A DNA stretch of 64,000 nucleotides from Bromus sterilis (Eukaryota > Streptophyta > Magnoliopsida > Poales > Poaceae): assembly GCA_950022295.1 (NCBI GenBank), contig OX465595.1, positions 279,631,770 to 279,695,769 on the forward strand. Reading direction: 5' to 3'. Positions 35,276-47,302 of this stretch are shown in pieces. Made by a program: the position numbers and the translations under genes. How positions within the stretch are numbered: position 1 is the first letter of the stretch; the number at the start of each line of letters is the position of its first letter. The notes beneath the pieces were generated by a model. It had not been told where the DNA came from, did no database searches, and saw nothing but the letters and a program-made list of their open reading frames with translations.

Positions 35276-35765
35276 CACTGGTGCTTGAAGCAAGAATTGG
35301 AAACTACGACATGTCACGGGTCTTTATGGACGGTGGCGGCGGCATCAATATCATATTCACCAAGACTCTAAAAGATATGTTCATCCAAAACTCAGCACTC
35401 AAAACCTCAGGCATGACCTTCCATGAAATCGTGCGAGGCAAAGAATTCTACCCCCTCAGCAAGATAATCTGGAAGTGGTGTTTGGCAAGGCAAGCAACTT
35501 CAGAAAGGAGACGCTAGACTTTGAAGTGGTCGACTGGAAATCACAGTACCATGCCATCCTTGGTCGACTAGGCTTCGCGCGCTTCATGGCAGTACCGCAC
35601 TATGTGTATCTCAAACTAAAAATGCCAGGACCAAAGGGGGTCATTACCAACAACTGCAGCTTCGTCAGATCTGATCGCTGCAACAGAGAATTCCACAACA
35701 TATCGGAAACCTTCGGAGCGCACCAAAGCAGCGGAACTGCCGACCAAGCAGAATCACTCAAATGA
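35276..35765 (+). pseudogene. Protease remnant of Tat/Grande-like gypsy element H
   Basis: The first part, LVLEARIGNYDMSRVFMDGG, matches the start of the aspartic protease of grass Tat-lineage gypsy elements. The catalytic Asp codon is at 35329-35331 within FMDGGGGIN. After a frameshift near 35470 the frame continues with VFGKASNFRKETLDFEVVDW and HAILGRLGFARFMAVPHY, the C-terminal half of the domain, then a linker (RSDRCNREFHNISETFG) and a stop at 35763. The 5' side is cut off by the LTR of element C. RT and integrase, which should follow, are absent. Confidence 0.82.
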
Positions 35766-35975
35766 CACCAAGGCAGGACAGAAGGAAGCTTCAAATTGGG
35801 AGATTAGGAGAGGCCGGCGCTTCACGCCGATCCCCAAATTATCTTAGCAGCAAATTTTCATTTCTAGGGCTATCAAGCCATCGATCCAAATAAAGGGCTC
35901 TGTTTTCTCAGCCCGTTCGCGTAAGACCATCGGGGAAGCATCTGAGCAAGAAGAATTTTTCCCAAAGTATCTTGT
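35766..35975 (+). other. Non-coding spacer of element H
   Basis: It holds no gene. Polymerase domains have been lost or never existed between the protease piece and the tandem array that starts at 35976. Confidence 0.6.
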
Positions 35976-36529
35976 GCGACCTAAACTTGGCACTCGGGTG
36001 CTCGCTCGCAGCAGCCACCCTTCGAGGCATTATTCGTTCACGCTGCCTAAAATTGCCACTCGGCGGCTCGCTCGTAGCAGCCACCCTCCGAGGCGTTATT
36101 CGCTTACGCGACTTAGACTTGGCACTCTGGGGCTCGCTCGCAGCAGCCACCGTCTGAGGCGTTATTCACTTACGCGACCTAAAAATTGGCACTCGGGGGT
36201 TCGCTCATAGCAGCTACCCTCCGAGGCGTTATTCTCTTACGCGACCTAAAAATTGGCACTCGGGGCTCGCTCGCAGCAGCCATCCTCCAAGCCGTTATTC
36301 GCGTAATGCGGCCTAAAAATTGGCACTCGGGGGCTCGCTCGTAGCAGCCACCCTCCTAGGCGTTATTCGCTTACGGGACCTAAAAATTGGCACTCGAGGG
36401 CTCACTCGCATAAGTCACCCTCTGAGGCGTTATTCGCTTACGCGACCTAAACCTGGCGCTCAGAGGATAGCTCGGAGCAGCCACCCTCTGAGGCGTTCTT
36501 AAGCGACCTAAAAGTTAGCACTTGGGGGC
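35976..36529. repeat. 66-67 bp tandem array, eight units plus a partial ninth
   Basis: Units start at 35976, 36042, 36108, 36174, 36241, 36308, 36375, 36442 and 36503. Each opens GCGACCTAAA or a variant, continues TTGGCACTCGGGGGCTCGC, and ends GGCGTTATTCGCTTAC. Lengths are 66, 66, 66, 67, 67, 67, 67 and 61, and unit nine is cut after 27 bases by the solo LTR at 36530. The rest of unit nine resumes at 60780. Unit divergence shows an old array. Confidence 0.93.
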
Positions 36530-37294
36530 TGATACGTCCCAAACGTATCTATAATTTCTGCTTGCTCCATGCATGTTTTGTGTGACTTTGCCATGTTTTG
36601 CTTGAACTTTCATACACTTTTGAGCATATTTGGACTAATCTATTAACCCAGTGCACCTAACTGCCAGTTGCTGTTTTCTGCAGTTTTTGTATTTCAGGTT
36701 TTCCGGCCATTAAAAGTACTCCAAAAAATCCGGAAAAATCAGATATAAAATCAGCGACCCGGAAGCTTCCGGAATCACCAAGGCAGCGGAGGGGGGCCAC
36801 CACAGGGACTCCAGAAGGGTCCCTGGTGCGGCCCCACCCTAGGTCGCGCCAGGGGGCCTCCTGGCTGCCCTGTGGGTCCCCTTGATGCCCCCCTCCGCCT
36901 ATATTTAGCCCTCGGGGTGGAAACCCCTAAGATCGATCTCTTTTCCGCGAACTCTCCTCTGTACCGCCGCCGCCGCCATTTCAAGATCGGGGCTGCCTGG
37001 AGAAGCTGCCCCGGCACCCTGCCGGGAGGAGGAACCCCCTCCAGGAGACCATCCATAGCCATGGACGCCTCCCGGATGTACTGTGAGTAGTCCCCCTTGG
37101 ACCATGGGTCCGTGACCAGTATTTATGTGATGTACCTCTCCCCTCTTTGTGCTTCCACTTTTGAGACCTCGTGAGCTGCCTCACATGATCGAGGCCCTTT
37201 TGTAATTTCTGCTGTTGCTATGCTGAGTTTGCTGGGATCTGATCGATTATAAGACTATGTTCAGATTGTGATGAGTAATATATTTGTTTCTTCT

Positions 37295-38559
37295 TGAAAG
37301 CTCAAGAATGATCAGAGGGGAGGGGGTGAATGATCACTTCTAAAAATTCTAAGGAACTTAGAAGGAATTCATGCAAACTGCGAATGACTAAAGATATCTC
37401 GAAGGAAATACAGAATCGAAAGATATACATAGCTCGAAAGGATTGGGAGCGAAGGTAAACATCTAAGGCAAACAGGCAACGAGTAAATACTTAATTTAAA
37501 TGCGGGAAGGAAAACGAGCCTGACACAATGATGTTTGGTAAACCAGTTCACACTCTGCAAAGTGCAACGTCTGGTTGGAGGGACTGGTGATTGAACACCT
37601 GGAGCAAAACTCTCTCCGTCCTATTCTCCACTGCAACAAACTCCTCGAGCTTGTCCAATTTTCACTCATGGTAGATGATTCAGGACATCTCCGAGACCTT
37701 TACAAACTTCCTTCAGCAGCGACAATTTCTCTTCGACATCTTGACAGGTGACGCCTAACCGTCTAGGAGACTTGCAGTTCTCCAAGATAAAAAGATCGGC
37801 TAATCTCGACCTAAGTCTCTATGAATTTCTCAACTCAGTTCAGACTTGGGTTTGGTTTTCTCTCGATGGATCTCTCTTGGGATGCTCACAGTACTTCTGT
37901 CTTAGAATCTTCAGTGGAGCAGCCAACCCGAAATGGCGGGTAGGTGCGGGGTAATTATAGTTGGTGATCCCGATGGGTAAAATGACTGAAGTGACCCGAT
38001 GCGACCGCTTGACGCGTGTCCACAACGGTCGGATTTCAATCACTGCGCAACTTTACTTGAGGAACAAGTAAGCTGACTTACCGAGTGAGTTCTCTCTGGA
38101 AGGCACAAAGTGCGATGACTTTGCCTTCGAGCTATTCACTCGACTCAGTAAGATTTCTCTCGGTAGGCTTTCGTGGGTTTACGTTGAGCAGAGCAAATTC
38201 ACTTCGACTAATATCTCAACTAGCAAACCCCTCTTGATAGTACGGTTTTTCCTACGACTCAAGAAAATAAAGAGAAACTAGTAAAAAGACTAAGTCTTCG
38301 ACCAATTTCAGATTTCTCCTCGTTGCGCTTTTACTCGAGAGAGACCTCTTCTTCGACGACATTTTTAGGGGTCGTCTTCCTTCAAAGTTTTCGGTAGTTG
38401 ACTGCAGCTTCGCTGCAGTGAGTTGTCCTTCGACCTTCTCCTTGCAAACTCCATTCTTTCGGAACCTAAGTATCTGTTTATACTCGAAAACAATATTAGT
38501 TCCACTTCTGCTTTGTCCAACAATGTCCAAAACCTTCGGGGGCAAAACTTGCTCTTACA
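37295..38559 (-). repeat. 3' LTR of the Sirevirus
   Basis: On the minus strand it starts TGTAAGAGCAAG after AAAGGGGGGAGAT and ends GAGCTTTCA. By eye it differs from the other LTR at roughly 34 of 1,265 positions. Confidence 0.92.
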
Positions 38560-39107
38560 ATCTCCCCCCTTTTGGACGATTGTTGACAAAACATGCATTG
38601 ATAAATAAATTGAAAGTTTTGAGTTTTCGATGATAAACCGGTGCTAAGATCGATGAAAATACTCCCCCTTGATGTATGCACGGAAGATAAGAGTTTCCTG
38701 TGAAGTGCATATTTGACAAGTAGAGTCGAGGGAAAAACATCAATATTCTTAGCGAGTGAAATTACATTCCAGATAATATCCAATAAGAAATATGCAATCT
38801 CCTCGAATGACCTGTGAACTTATACGAAAGATAGCTTCCTGCAAAAGGTTAAGTATCGCACGCATCAGATAGATATCTTACGATGAAAAGTAGCAGTTCA
38901 CAGACCTACTTAGAGTTAGTTACAACCAGATCGAATATGATTCGAAAGTTTGTTGAAACTACTCAGAAACCTCAAAGTTCAAAAGTTCAACGACCGAAAA
39001 GCAAAGCCCTTAATCCCGTTGGCAAACTAATTTGTTCGATGCCACTACATCTCCCCCTTTTTGTCACAACGTACAAAAAGTCAAGAGAATAGGGTCGAAA
39101 GAAATCC
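38560..39107 (-). other. 3' untranslated region with three purine tracts
   Basis: Plus-strand pyrimidine blocks at 38560-38573 (ATCTCCCCCCTTTT), 38661-38670 (ACTCCCCCTT) and 39050-39062 (TCTCCCCCTTTTT) are, on the minus strand, three polypurine tracts of the form AAAGGGGGAGAT. The first abuts the LTR. Repeated tracts at this position are typical of Sireviruses. No gene is seen. Confidence 0.8.
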
Positions 39108-40435
39108 CTACTCGCTTGGGCGACGATGGCGACGTCGAGAAGATTCGGCGAGCGTTGGAGCAAGTCGAATTGGGCGAGCGCCTGGAGGAGTAATCTTCGT
39201 GCAAAAGGAGTGTTGATCTCCAGAAGATTCCAGCTGTGATTCCGGCGGGGTCATGGGGCTTCGAGGAAGTGGAGAGTAATATCTTGCTTGATGTTGAGGC
39301 GCTTCATCTTTCTCGGAGTCGGAAGAAATGGTGTTCACGGTGATGTGATAGAAATCATCAACACTGAGCACGTCCCTGTTCTTTGGCAACAGAGGAATAT
39401 TGAAATCCGGGCGATCTAGTTGATCATCATTGGTCCAGTTCCTATTGAGATGGAGAGGATATTCTTCAAAGCCGCATCGTTGTAGTTGACCGAGGGAATT
39501 GAATTTCCGCAGCCCTTTCCAATCGCGGTGAAGACATTCACGCAACATCTGATTGTTATTCATGGCAATGTTGCGCAAATGGTTTATCTCATCCATCAAG
39601 GACTGCTTCTGAATGAAATCTTGGTCAATATGATGTTGAAGAATTTGCTGGGACCAAAGATAAACCTCCATATGGTGCACTGGCTTGATAAACTTCGAGC
39701 GAATATTACGCTCAGTCATTTGGGCGCGGATGCCAGTGTGCTCTGCAAACTGATCGTTGGGTCGAGAAATAATCTGCAATACTTCCCTAACAGGTGGAGT
39801 GAAAATCTTCGGGAATATTGATACGGGGAATGGAACGTCCCGAGAGTAATTGCAGATCGCCATCAGCCAAGGTGCATATGGCTTGTGGGAATTGTGATCA
39901 TCAGCACAAGACACCAACGTGCGAATGAAGTAGTCTTCAAAATCGAAGGGATGACCGTGGACTAACTTCAATAGCGCAAGTTGCACATCATGAGGAATAG
40001 GAAAATCATCGTGCACATCGAGCATTGGCATCAAGGTCTTCGAAAGAATATAGAACCATGCCTTTGCTTCAAAAACCAAATGCCTCGGCTTCGGCTCAGC
40101 TGGGTAGTGATCTCCTACGACATCTGGATTCATCAACGAGAAAAATTCAGCAGGAGTTCGAGCAGGTAAGTCATGAATCTTTTGTGGTAATCCTTTGAAC
40201 CGAGGTAAATTGATGATGGCCAGAAATTGATCGACAGTCATGTGAAATACTTGGCCTTGGATCATGTAATCAAATTTCCACGTCTTCGAGTTCTCAGGAT
40301 CACCAGTGACATACAGCGTGTCATAAAACTTCTTAATGAGCTCGGGATTGTAGCCACAATCGAGAGAAAACATTTTATGAGCATGCAGACCATCAATTGT
40401 TTCGGCAACATTCTCGAAACATGAAGTTGCGTACA
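39108..40435 (-). pseudogene. Sirevirus extra ORF, C-terminal part
   Basis: About 442 codons, open throughout, continuing the frame broken by the insertion at 40436. The order is ATSCFENVAETIDGLHAHK, an alpha-rich region with FYDTLYVTGDPENSKTWKFD and FFSLMNPDVVGDHYP, HKPYAPWLMAICNY about mid-way, then a charged, Pro/Ser-rich tail (SDSEKDEAPQ, RSPMTPPES) to the stop at 39108. It resembles the post-pol proteins of grass Sireviruses that have been called env-like. I see no signal peptide or membrane span in this part, so the function is unknown. Confidence 0.7.
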
Positions 40436-42018
40436 TGATACGTCCCAAACGTATCTATAATTTATGCTTGCTACATGCATGTTTTGTGTGATATTGTTAT
40501 GCTTTTGATATACTTTCATATATTTTTATAACATAATTTGGAATTAACCTATTAATGGTTGCAAGAGTGCACAAGTTCTTGTTTTTCTACTTTATGTGTA
40601 GCAATTACTTGGATAAAGGAAAGATCACAAAAAGAAGCCTTGTAAGACTTGGACTCTAACTTTTCCGAAATCTGTCCCCACCAGACAGGTTTTAAATATC
40701 GCCTCGAAAACGAGAGAAGACGGCCTCAAACGGAAATACTTAAAACTACAAAGTTGTAGGGAATTTTTTTCCGGTGGATTCAGACATAAAATTCGGCCCA
40801 ATCGGAGTACGAATGCTTCCAGAAACCCCGAAATAAAGAAGACGTAATCTGGATGACGGGAATCCGAGAGTCTATATAAAGAGAGGAAACCTAGGTCAAA
40901 GCGCACCACGAAATTTCCTCCCCTTGGCAGCCGTCTTGAGGGGGAGATCAATCTCCACAACAGCACCATCTCCAAGTAAGAAGAAGGGGCCAAGGGCCGC
41001 TGCCCCCAAGGGCCGTGGCCGTGGCCGTGGGCGCCGTCGTCGCCGTCGCCGTCTCCTTCATCTCCTCCGGGCCGCACCTCTCCATCAACAACTCTCCCTC
41101 TCAACATGTCCATGTGTGAGTAGTTCCCCTCGGGGCAAAGGCTTGTATCTTGATCTATGTGGTTTCTATCTCTCCCATGATGTGATATTTGTTGTGATCA
41201 TAGGCTATGTTAATCTAGGGTGATCCCATGATATTTCCCCTTCCTCTATGTATTGGATTGATGTACTCAATTGATCTTATCTAGTATAATCTCCGAGACC
41301 AAGGTGACATCGATCTATTGGACATGGGTTAGAAGAATATTATCATGAGTGATTTCCTCTTTTGTGTGTTGATTGAAGATTGAGAGTCTCTTGGTGCTTG
41401 TCTTTGACTATCCTTTAGATATGTTGTGGTGATTGTGTTACTCTCTTTGGATGGCCGCGGTGACATTGGGAAATCCATAGATTGAGAACTACGAACTCTG
41501 AGGTGTGCTTTTGTAGCCCTACACAATTCTCGTCCTCTCTTGACCACAAAGGAATGACCTCCGAGTACGTCTCCATTGCATGTTTTATGGGAAATATCAT
41601 GTGATTAGACTATGTTAATGTTGTTGGGAGTTGCCACTAGTGAAAGTATGAAGCCTAGGCCTTGTTTCCATCATTGTTACACCGTTTGCACTCACTTTTG
41701 TTACTTGTTTCTTTGCTGCACTTTTTATTACAGATTTATATTACCTTGCTTTGCCACACCTATCACTCGTATTTTACCATCTCTTCGCCGAACTAGTGCA
41801 CCTATACAACTCCTAGTTATATTAGGTGTGTTGGGGACACAAGAGACTTCTTGTATCTTAATTGCAGGGTTGCTTGAGAGAGACAATCTTCAACCTCTAC
41901 TTCCCTGAGTTCGATAAACCTTAGGTCATCCACTTGAGGGAAATTGTTGCTGTCCTAAAAACCTCTGCTCTTGGAGGCCCAACATAGTCTACAAGAATAG
42001 AAGCGTGCGTAGACATCA
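40436..42018 (+). repeat. 5' LTR of the 40436-47297 element
   Basis: It starts TGATACGTCCC and ends GCGTAGACATCA. A TATA box TATATAAA lies at 40873-40880, followed by a leader with a run encoding only low-complexity Gly/Arg frames near 41000-41060. The same LTR family occurs as a solo LTR at 58678-60268. Confidence 0.92.
40873..40880 (+). promoter_or_regulatory. LTR TATA box
   Basis: TATATAAA in the context GTCTATATAAAGAGAGG, conserved in the 3' LTR (46158-46165) and in the solo LTR (59825-59832, minus). Confidence 0.75.
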
Positions 42019-42027
42019 ATCTATTTC

Positions 42028-42044
42028 TGGCGCCATTGCCGGGG
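42028..42044 (+). other. Primer binding site, tRNA-Asp type
   Basis: TGGCGCCATTGCCGGGG lies nine bases after the LTR and differs at one position from the complement of the plant tRNA-Asp 3' end. Confidence 0.88.
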
Positions 42045-42127
42045 AGGTGAGTGCTTGAAGGTATATCTTTAGATCTTGCAATTAAATCTTTTCGTTTCTT
42101 GTGTTTACTTTTCACTAGTTAGTTTTT

Positions 42128-42916
42128 ATGGAAAACAACAAAAATATTATGAGAGAGCTTTATGAGCTCTACCTTTAGTTGGGACATGAAGTGTTTGAAG
42201 AGAAAATCAAAAAGCCTATGGAGCTTTATTATTTGAACAACACTCATGATAGTAGTAATGTTATTAGCATGTCTTCTTTGAATACTTTTGATTCTAATGA
42301 TATGCAAAGCCATAAGCTTGGGGATGCTAAGTTTTATGAAGATGATCTTTTTAGCTCCCTAAGTTTTGATGAGGAAATTTATTTTGATGATACTTTGCCT
42401 CCTACCTATGATGATTATTGTGATGACACTTATGCTATAAAGAATAAATTTTTACATGTGCATCATTATAAGAATGATTAATGTGATAGGTATTTTGTTG
42501 AGGTTGCTCCCACTATTACTAATGAGAAGGATTTTGCTTATGTGGAGAGTAACAAAAAAATTATGCTTGTGGATCATGATAAGAATTTTTTATGAGATAC
42601 TTATATTGTTGAGTTTATTCATGATCCCACTGAAAATTATTATGAGAGGGGAACATATGCTTATACATATTTCAATAATATCAAGTTCACTCTCTTTATG
42701 TTGAAGGTTTTGAAGTTGCACTTATTTTGGCTTCCTATGCAAATATCTTTATGCCTCCATAAGTTTTTCCTCTACAAGATCCCTTTGCATAGGAAGCATG
42801 TTATACTTAAATGTGTTTGTTATTTGCTTCTTGATGCTCTCTTTTTTTCTTCAACTCTTATTCCTTATTCCTATGAGAGCATCATTAAAATCTTAAGCCT
42901 ATCTTTATGGCTATAA
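42128..42916 (+). pseudogene. Unrecognised acidic/hydrophobic protein gene in place of gag
   Basis: One frame of 262 codons from the ATG at 42128 (MENNKNIMRELYELYL) to 42916, interrupted by three in-frame stops at 42176, 42479 and 42593. The N-terminal two thirds is rich in Asp, Tyr and Phe (YEDDLFSSLSFDEEIYFDD, PPTYDDYCDDTYAIKN). The last 70 residues are strongly hydrophobic (FTLFMLKVLKLHLFWLPM, KCVCYLLLDALFFSS) and could hold two membrane segments. It lies where gag should begin, right after the primer site. I know of similar frames in related grass elements but no function. No zinc finger or protease motif is seen. Confidence 0.6.
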
Positions 42917-45721
42917 AGAAAGAGCTCTAGGGAGAAAACCCTTGTTATCTTTAGTTTGAGTTATTACTTTCAGTTTTTAGTGGTCTTGATGATTGTTACT
43001 ACTGTAGCAACATCATTGTATCTTTATTTTCAATATTTGTGCCAAGTCTAGCCTCCGATTGCAAGAAAGTTCAAAAGTTGTGACATGCTGTCCAGAAAAC
43101 AGATTCTGTCCTTGGACGGAAAAATTAGACTAAAATCACCAGATCATATTTTTGATCTGAATTTTTTGACAGCGTGCTCCATAAAATTGAATTTCGAGCG
43201 TCTGTTCTGAGTTTTTTTATTCGAGTTGCAGAAGTACCCTTAAAAAATTCTTTACTACCTGTTGTTCTATTTTTCACAGATTCTGCCACGTTTTGTCTCT
43301 CCTAACTTTTGCACACCTTAAGCTTGCTTTTTCTTTGCAAAAACTTTTTGGAAATCTTGAGAAACAGTAGCTCTTCAAGAATATCTTTATATCCAGTGGA
43401 ATTTTTTTATTTATTAAGGGTACTAACCTCTCTAATCAGCTTATGATGAGTTATGTATGAAGGGAGTTTTCAAGTGTCCGATGGAAGATGATGAAAGAAG
43501 ATTCGGGAGTGTCAAGCGCTCAAGCTTGGGGATGCCCCCATGCATCCCTAAAAAATATTCAAGGAGACTCAAGCGTCTAAGCTTGGGGATGCCCCCGTGC
43601 ATCCCCTTCTCCATCAACAATCATCAGTTCGTCCTTCGTCTCACTATATTTTTATCACTTCATGTGTTATGTGCTATGCTTGGAGCGTCTCGCTCTTAGG
43701 TTCAATTTTTAGTTTTCTTTAGCTTTGCTTGCTGTTCATAACAAGTTAGATCCCGTCTTACTTTGTGTGGGAGAGAAACACGCTCCACTATCAAAATCTA
43801 GAACACATAATAGGATTCGTCATGCCTATCTTTCTCTGTTGTGTGTTCTTTACCTTTTCGTAGCTACTGACATGTTTAGTTTTAGCTTTAGTTTGTCTTT
43901 AGCAAGAGCCTTGGATTTTGTTTAGTTTCTTGCTGGAACTCTCTTTAGTTTTCATGTTTATCTTGTTAAGAGAGTTGGTTGTTGCACTGAGTTGTGTCTT
44001 GTCTTGAAATTGGTAATTGAGGTTGCTATTTAATTGTAGTAGTAACTTGCAATAGTTTTGAGGTATTGATGTGAGTAATGTATGAACTTTTGGTGTCAAG
44101 AGCTCTAGCCTATTAGTGATAGGTGTCGTATTTTGGACAATCCATGACTATTTTCAAAAACCTACAAATTAGTTGAGAACTCTAGCTACTAGATGGATCA
44201 CTACTCTTCTGAGGGGTCGAATATTAGAGAACACTCAAGTACCATGAGTCGAGGATGCGCAAGGATAACCAAACCCCCATACACTCCTCCTCGGGGTACT
44301 TGTCTCTTTGTGAACCTCCTTACTAGATTGAGAGTTACCGATAATAAGTGCATGAGTTCTTCGGACTAATGTAAGTATTGAAAGTTGACACTTCCACCTC
44401 CTCATATTTGCTAGCCTCTCCCGTGCCGTGCATTGCTTTCTTCTCACTCCGAGAGTTGGCGTCCACCTTCGCCGGTACATCCAAACCCTTGGCACGATAC
44501 GCTCTGTCATCATAAACCTCCTTATATCCTTCTCAAAACAGCCACCATACCTACCTATCAAGGCATTTCCATAGCCTTTCCGAAATATATTGCCATGCAA
44601 CATCCACCTCTTCATGACTTGATCTTCATGTCATACATGTTCCTGCTACACTGGCAGAGGCATACATTTGCATACTTCATGATAATTACATTTTCTTTAT
44701 GATTTGAGTACTTTGTAAAGTGTGAAAGATCTTCTATACTTTTTGTAATATATAGAGTGTTTCCCTTAAAGTGAGGAAAAGATCCCAAAGAGGACAAAAT
44801 CAAAAGATCCCAAAGAGGACAAATGAGAGAAATGGAAAGAGCCATTGAGGCCACCAAAAAAATACAAAAAAAAAGAAAAAAAGGAAAAAGAAATAAAAAG
44901 AGAGAAAGGGGCAACACTACTATTCTTTTGAGAGATCCACACTCGTACTCCCTCTTATATCTTGTACTCCATAGAGATTATCATTCATGCATATAGCTAT
45001 GTGGGGACCTTCACACTATAGAACTTGGCTTGTATATTTCAATGATGAGCCTCCTCAAATGAGCTCTAGGTCTTCTTGAGCAAGCAAGTTGGATGCACCC
45101 CCACTAGTTCCATTGGAGAGCTTACCTTAGCTCATATGTGCATCCGTTGCATGGCAATCCCTACTCCTCACATCATATCTATCATATGGCCTTCTCTCGC
45201 CTATGATTGTCCTCATTGATGTGAGCCTTTCACACCTTTTTGTCTTCCTCCTCCATCTTCTTTCTGTTTCGCCTTTTAGGTGTCAACTTTCTTGCTCACG
45301 CTCATCCATTGCATGAGTGCTCAAAATGTCGAAAAGGAGTGGATCAAATTGACTTGTACCTGGTTAGTGGTCTGGGGACGAGTCAAGATAAGATTCCAAA
45401 GAAGATCAAGTGTGAAACTTTAGTAGATTGAGTTCTCAACAAAAAATATTTTTTCTCTCGTATTTCCCTATCCCTTGCTTGCACGCAAACATCATTTGGA
45501 GACATTCGAGTCACGGACAGCAAGAGCTCTTGCACCCTTTGTTCTTTTGTTGCTTGTGTCAATACTAATATAGACTTTTGCTTGTTAATACTTGAATTGA
45601 ATTGCATGCTTTGATTGCTTGACTTAAGAGTTCTTATATGGTTGGTAGCATGTCACCACAGAAATTATGCTTGTTATCATTTACCTCCTCGAGAACGAGC
45701 AGGAATTAAGCTTGGGGATGT
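42917..45721 (+). other. Non-coding interior shared with element A
   Basis: From about 42970 it follows 3625-6374 base by base with moderate divergence, including the hairpin pair (43528-43606), the A-rich tract near 44855-44910 and the purine tract CTTGGGGATGT before the LTR. Confidence 0.85.
43528..43606 (+). repeat. Duplicated GC-rich hairpin module
   Basis: GGGGATGC/GCATCCC at 43528-43548 and a full GGGGATGC/GCATCCCC pair at 43585-43606, the third occurrence of this module in the window. Confidence 0.7.
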
Positions 45722-47297
45722 TGATACGTCCCAAACGTATCTATAATTTCTGCTTGCTACATGCATGTTTTGTGTGATATTGCTATGCTTTTGATATACT
45801 TTCATATATTTTTATAACATAATTTGGAATTAACCTATTAATGGTTGCAAGAGTGCACAAGTTCTTTTTTTCTAATTTATGTGTAGAAATTACTTGGATA
45901 AAGGAAAGATCACAAAAAGAAGCCTTGTAAGAGTTGGACTCTAACTTTCCCGAAATATGTCCCCACCAGACATGTTTTAAATATCGCCTCGAAAACGATA
46001 GAAGACGGCCTCAAACGGAAAAACTTAAAACTACAAAGTTGTAGGGAATTTTTTCCCGGTGTATTTAGACATAAAATTCGTCCCAATCGGAGTTCGGATG
46101 CTTCCAGAAACCCCGAAATACATAAGACGTAATCTGGATGACGGGAATCCGAGAGTCTATATAAAGAGAGGAAACCTAGGTCAAAGGGCACCACGAAATT
46201 TCCTCCCACTTGGCAGCTGTCTTGTGGGGGAGATCAATCTCCACAGCAGCACCATATCCAAGGAAGAAGAAGGGCCAAGGGCCGCTGCCCCCAAGGGCCG
46301 TGGCCGTGGGCGCTGCCGCCGCCGTCGCCGTCTCCTTCATCTCCTCCGTGCTGCACCTCTCCATCAACAACTCTCCCTCTCAACATGTCCATGTGTGAGT
46401 AGTTCCCCTCGGGGCAAAGGCTTGTATCTTGATCTATGTGGTTTCTATCTCTCCCATGATGTGATATTTGTTGTGATCATAGGCTATGTTAATCTAGGGT
46501 GATCCCATGATATTTCCCCTTCCTCTATGTATTGGATTGATGTACTCAATTGATCTTATCTAGTATAATCTCCGAGACCAAGGTGACAGCGGTCTATTGG
46601 ACATGGGTTAGAAGAATATTATCATGAGTGATTTCCTCTTTTGTGTGTGGATTGAAGATTGAGAGTCTCTTGGTGCTTGTCTTTGACTATCCTTTAGATA
46701 TGTTGTGCTGATTGTGGTACTCTCTTTGGATGGCCGCAGTGACATTGGGAAATCCATAGATTGAGAACTACGAACTCTGAGGTGTGCTTTTGTAGCCCTA
46801 CACAATTCTCGTCCTCTCTTGACCACAAAGGAATGACCTCCGAGTACGTCTCCATTGCATGTTTTATGGGAAATATCATGTGATTAGACTATGTTAATGT
46901 TGTTGGGAGTTGCCACTAGTGAAAGTATGAAGCCTAGGCCTTGTTTCCATCATTGTTACACCGTTTGCACTCACTTTTGTTACTTGTTTCTTTGCTGCAA
47001 TTTTTATTACAGATTTATATTACCTTGCTTTGCCACACCTATCACTCGTATTTTACCATCTCTTCGCCGAACTAGTGCACCTATACAACTCCTAGTTGTA
47101 TTAGGTGTGTTGGGAACACAAGAGACTTCTTGTATTTAAATTGCAGGGTTGCTTGAGAGAGACCATCTTCAACCTCTAATTCCCTGAGTTCGATAAACCT
47201 TAGGTCATCCACTTGAGGGAAATTGTTGCTGTCATAAAAACCTCTGTGCTTGGAGGCCCAACATAGTCTACAAGAATAGAAGCGTGCGTAGACATCA
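45722..47297 (+). repeat. 3' LTR of the 40436-47297 element
   Basis: It starts TGATACGTCCC after the purine tract and ends GTAGACATCA. It aligns with 40436-42018 with few differences. TATA box at 46158-46165. Confidence 0.92.
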
Positions 47298-47302
47298 GTA
47301 CA

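Larger units (their letters stand above)
40436..47297 (+). mobile_element. Complete non-autonomous gypsy-type element
   Basis: GTACA at 40431-40435 is repeated at 47298-47302. LTRs of 1,583 and 1,576 bp flank a 3.7-kb interior with a tRNA-Asp-type primer site, one unrecognised protein gene and the non-coding hairpin module of element A. There is no gag, protease or polymerase. It interrupts the Sirevirus extra ORF and is the deepest layer of the nest. Confidence 0.93.

Noticed and set aside
35976..36529. CRISPR-like array
   Set aside because: Units are contiguous 66-bp tandem repeats without unique spacers, in a plant retrotransposon. It is a minisatellite.
40918..41223. Gly/Arg-rich ORF in the LTR (also at 46059-46502 and 59556-59931 minus)
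   Set aside because: It recurs only because it lies in the LTR leader, it is low complexity, and its frame is shifted between copies.
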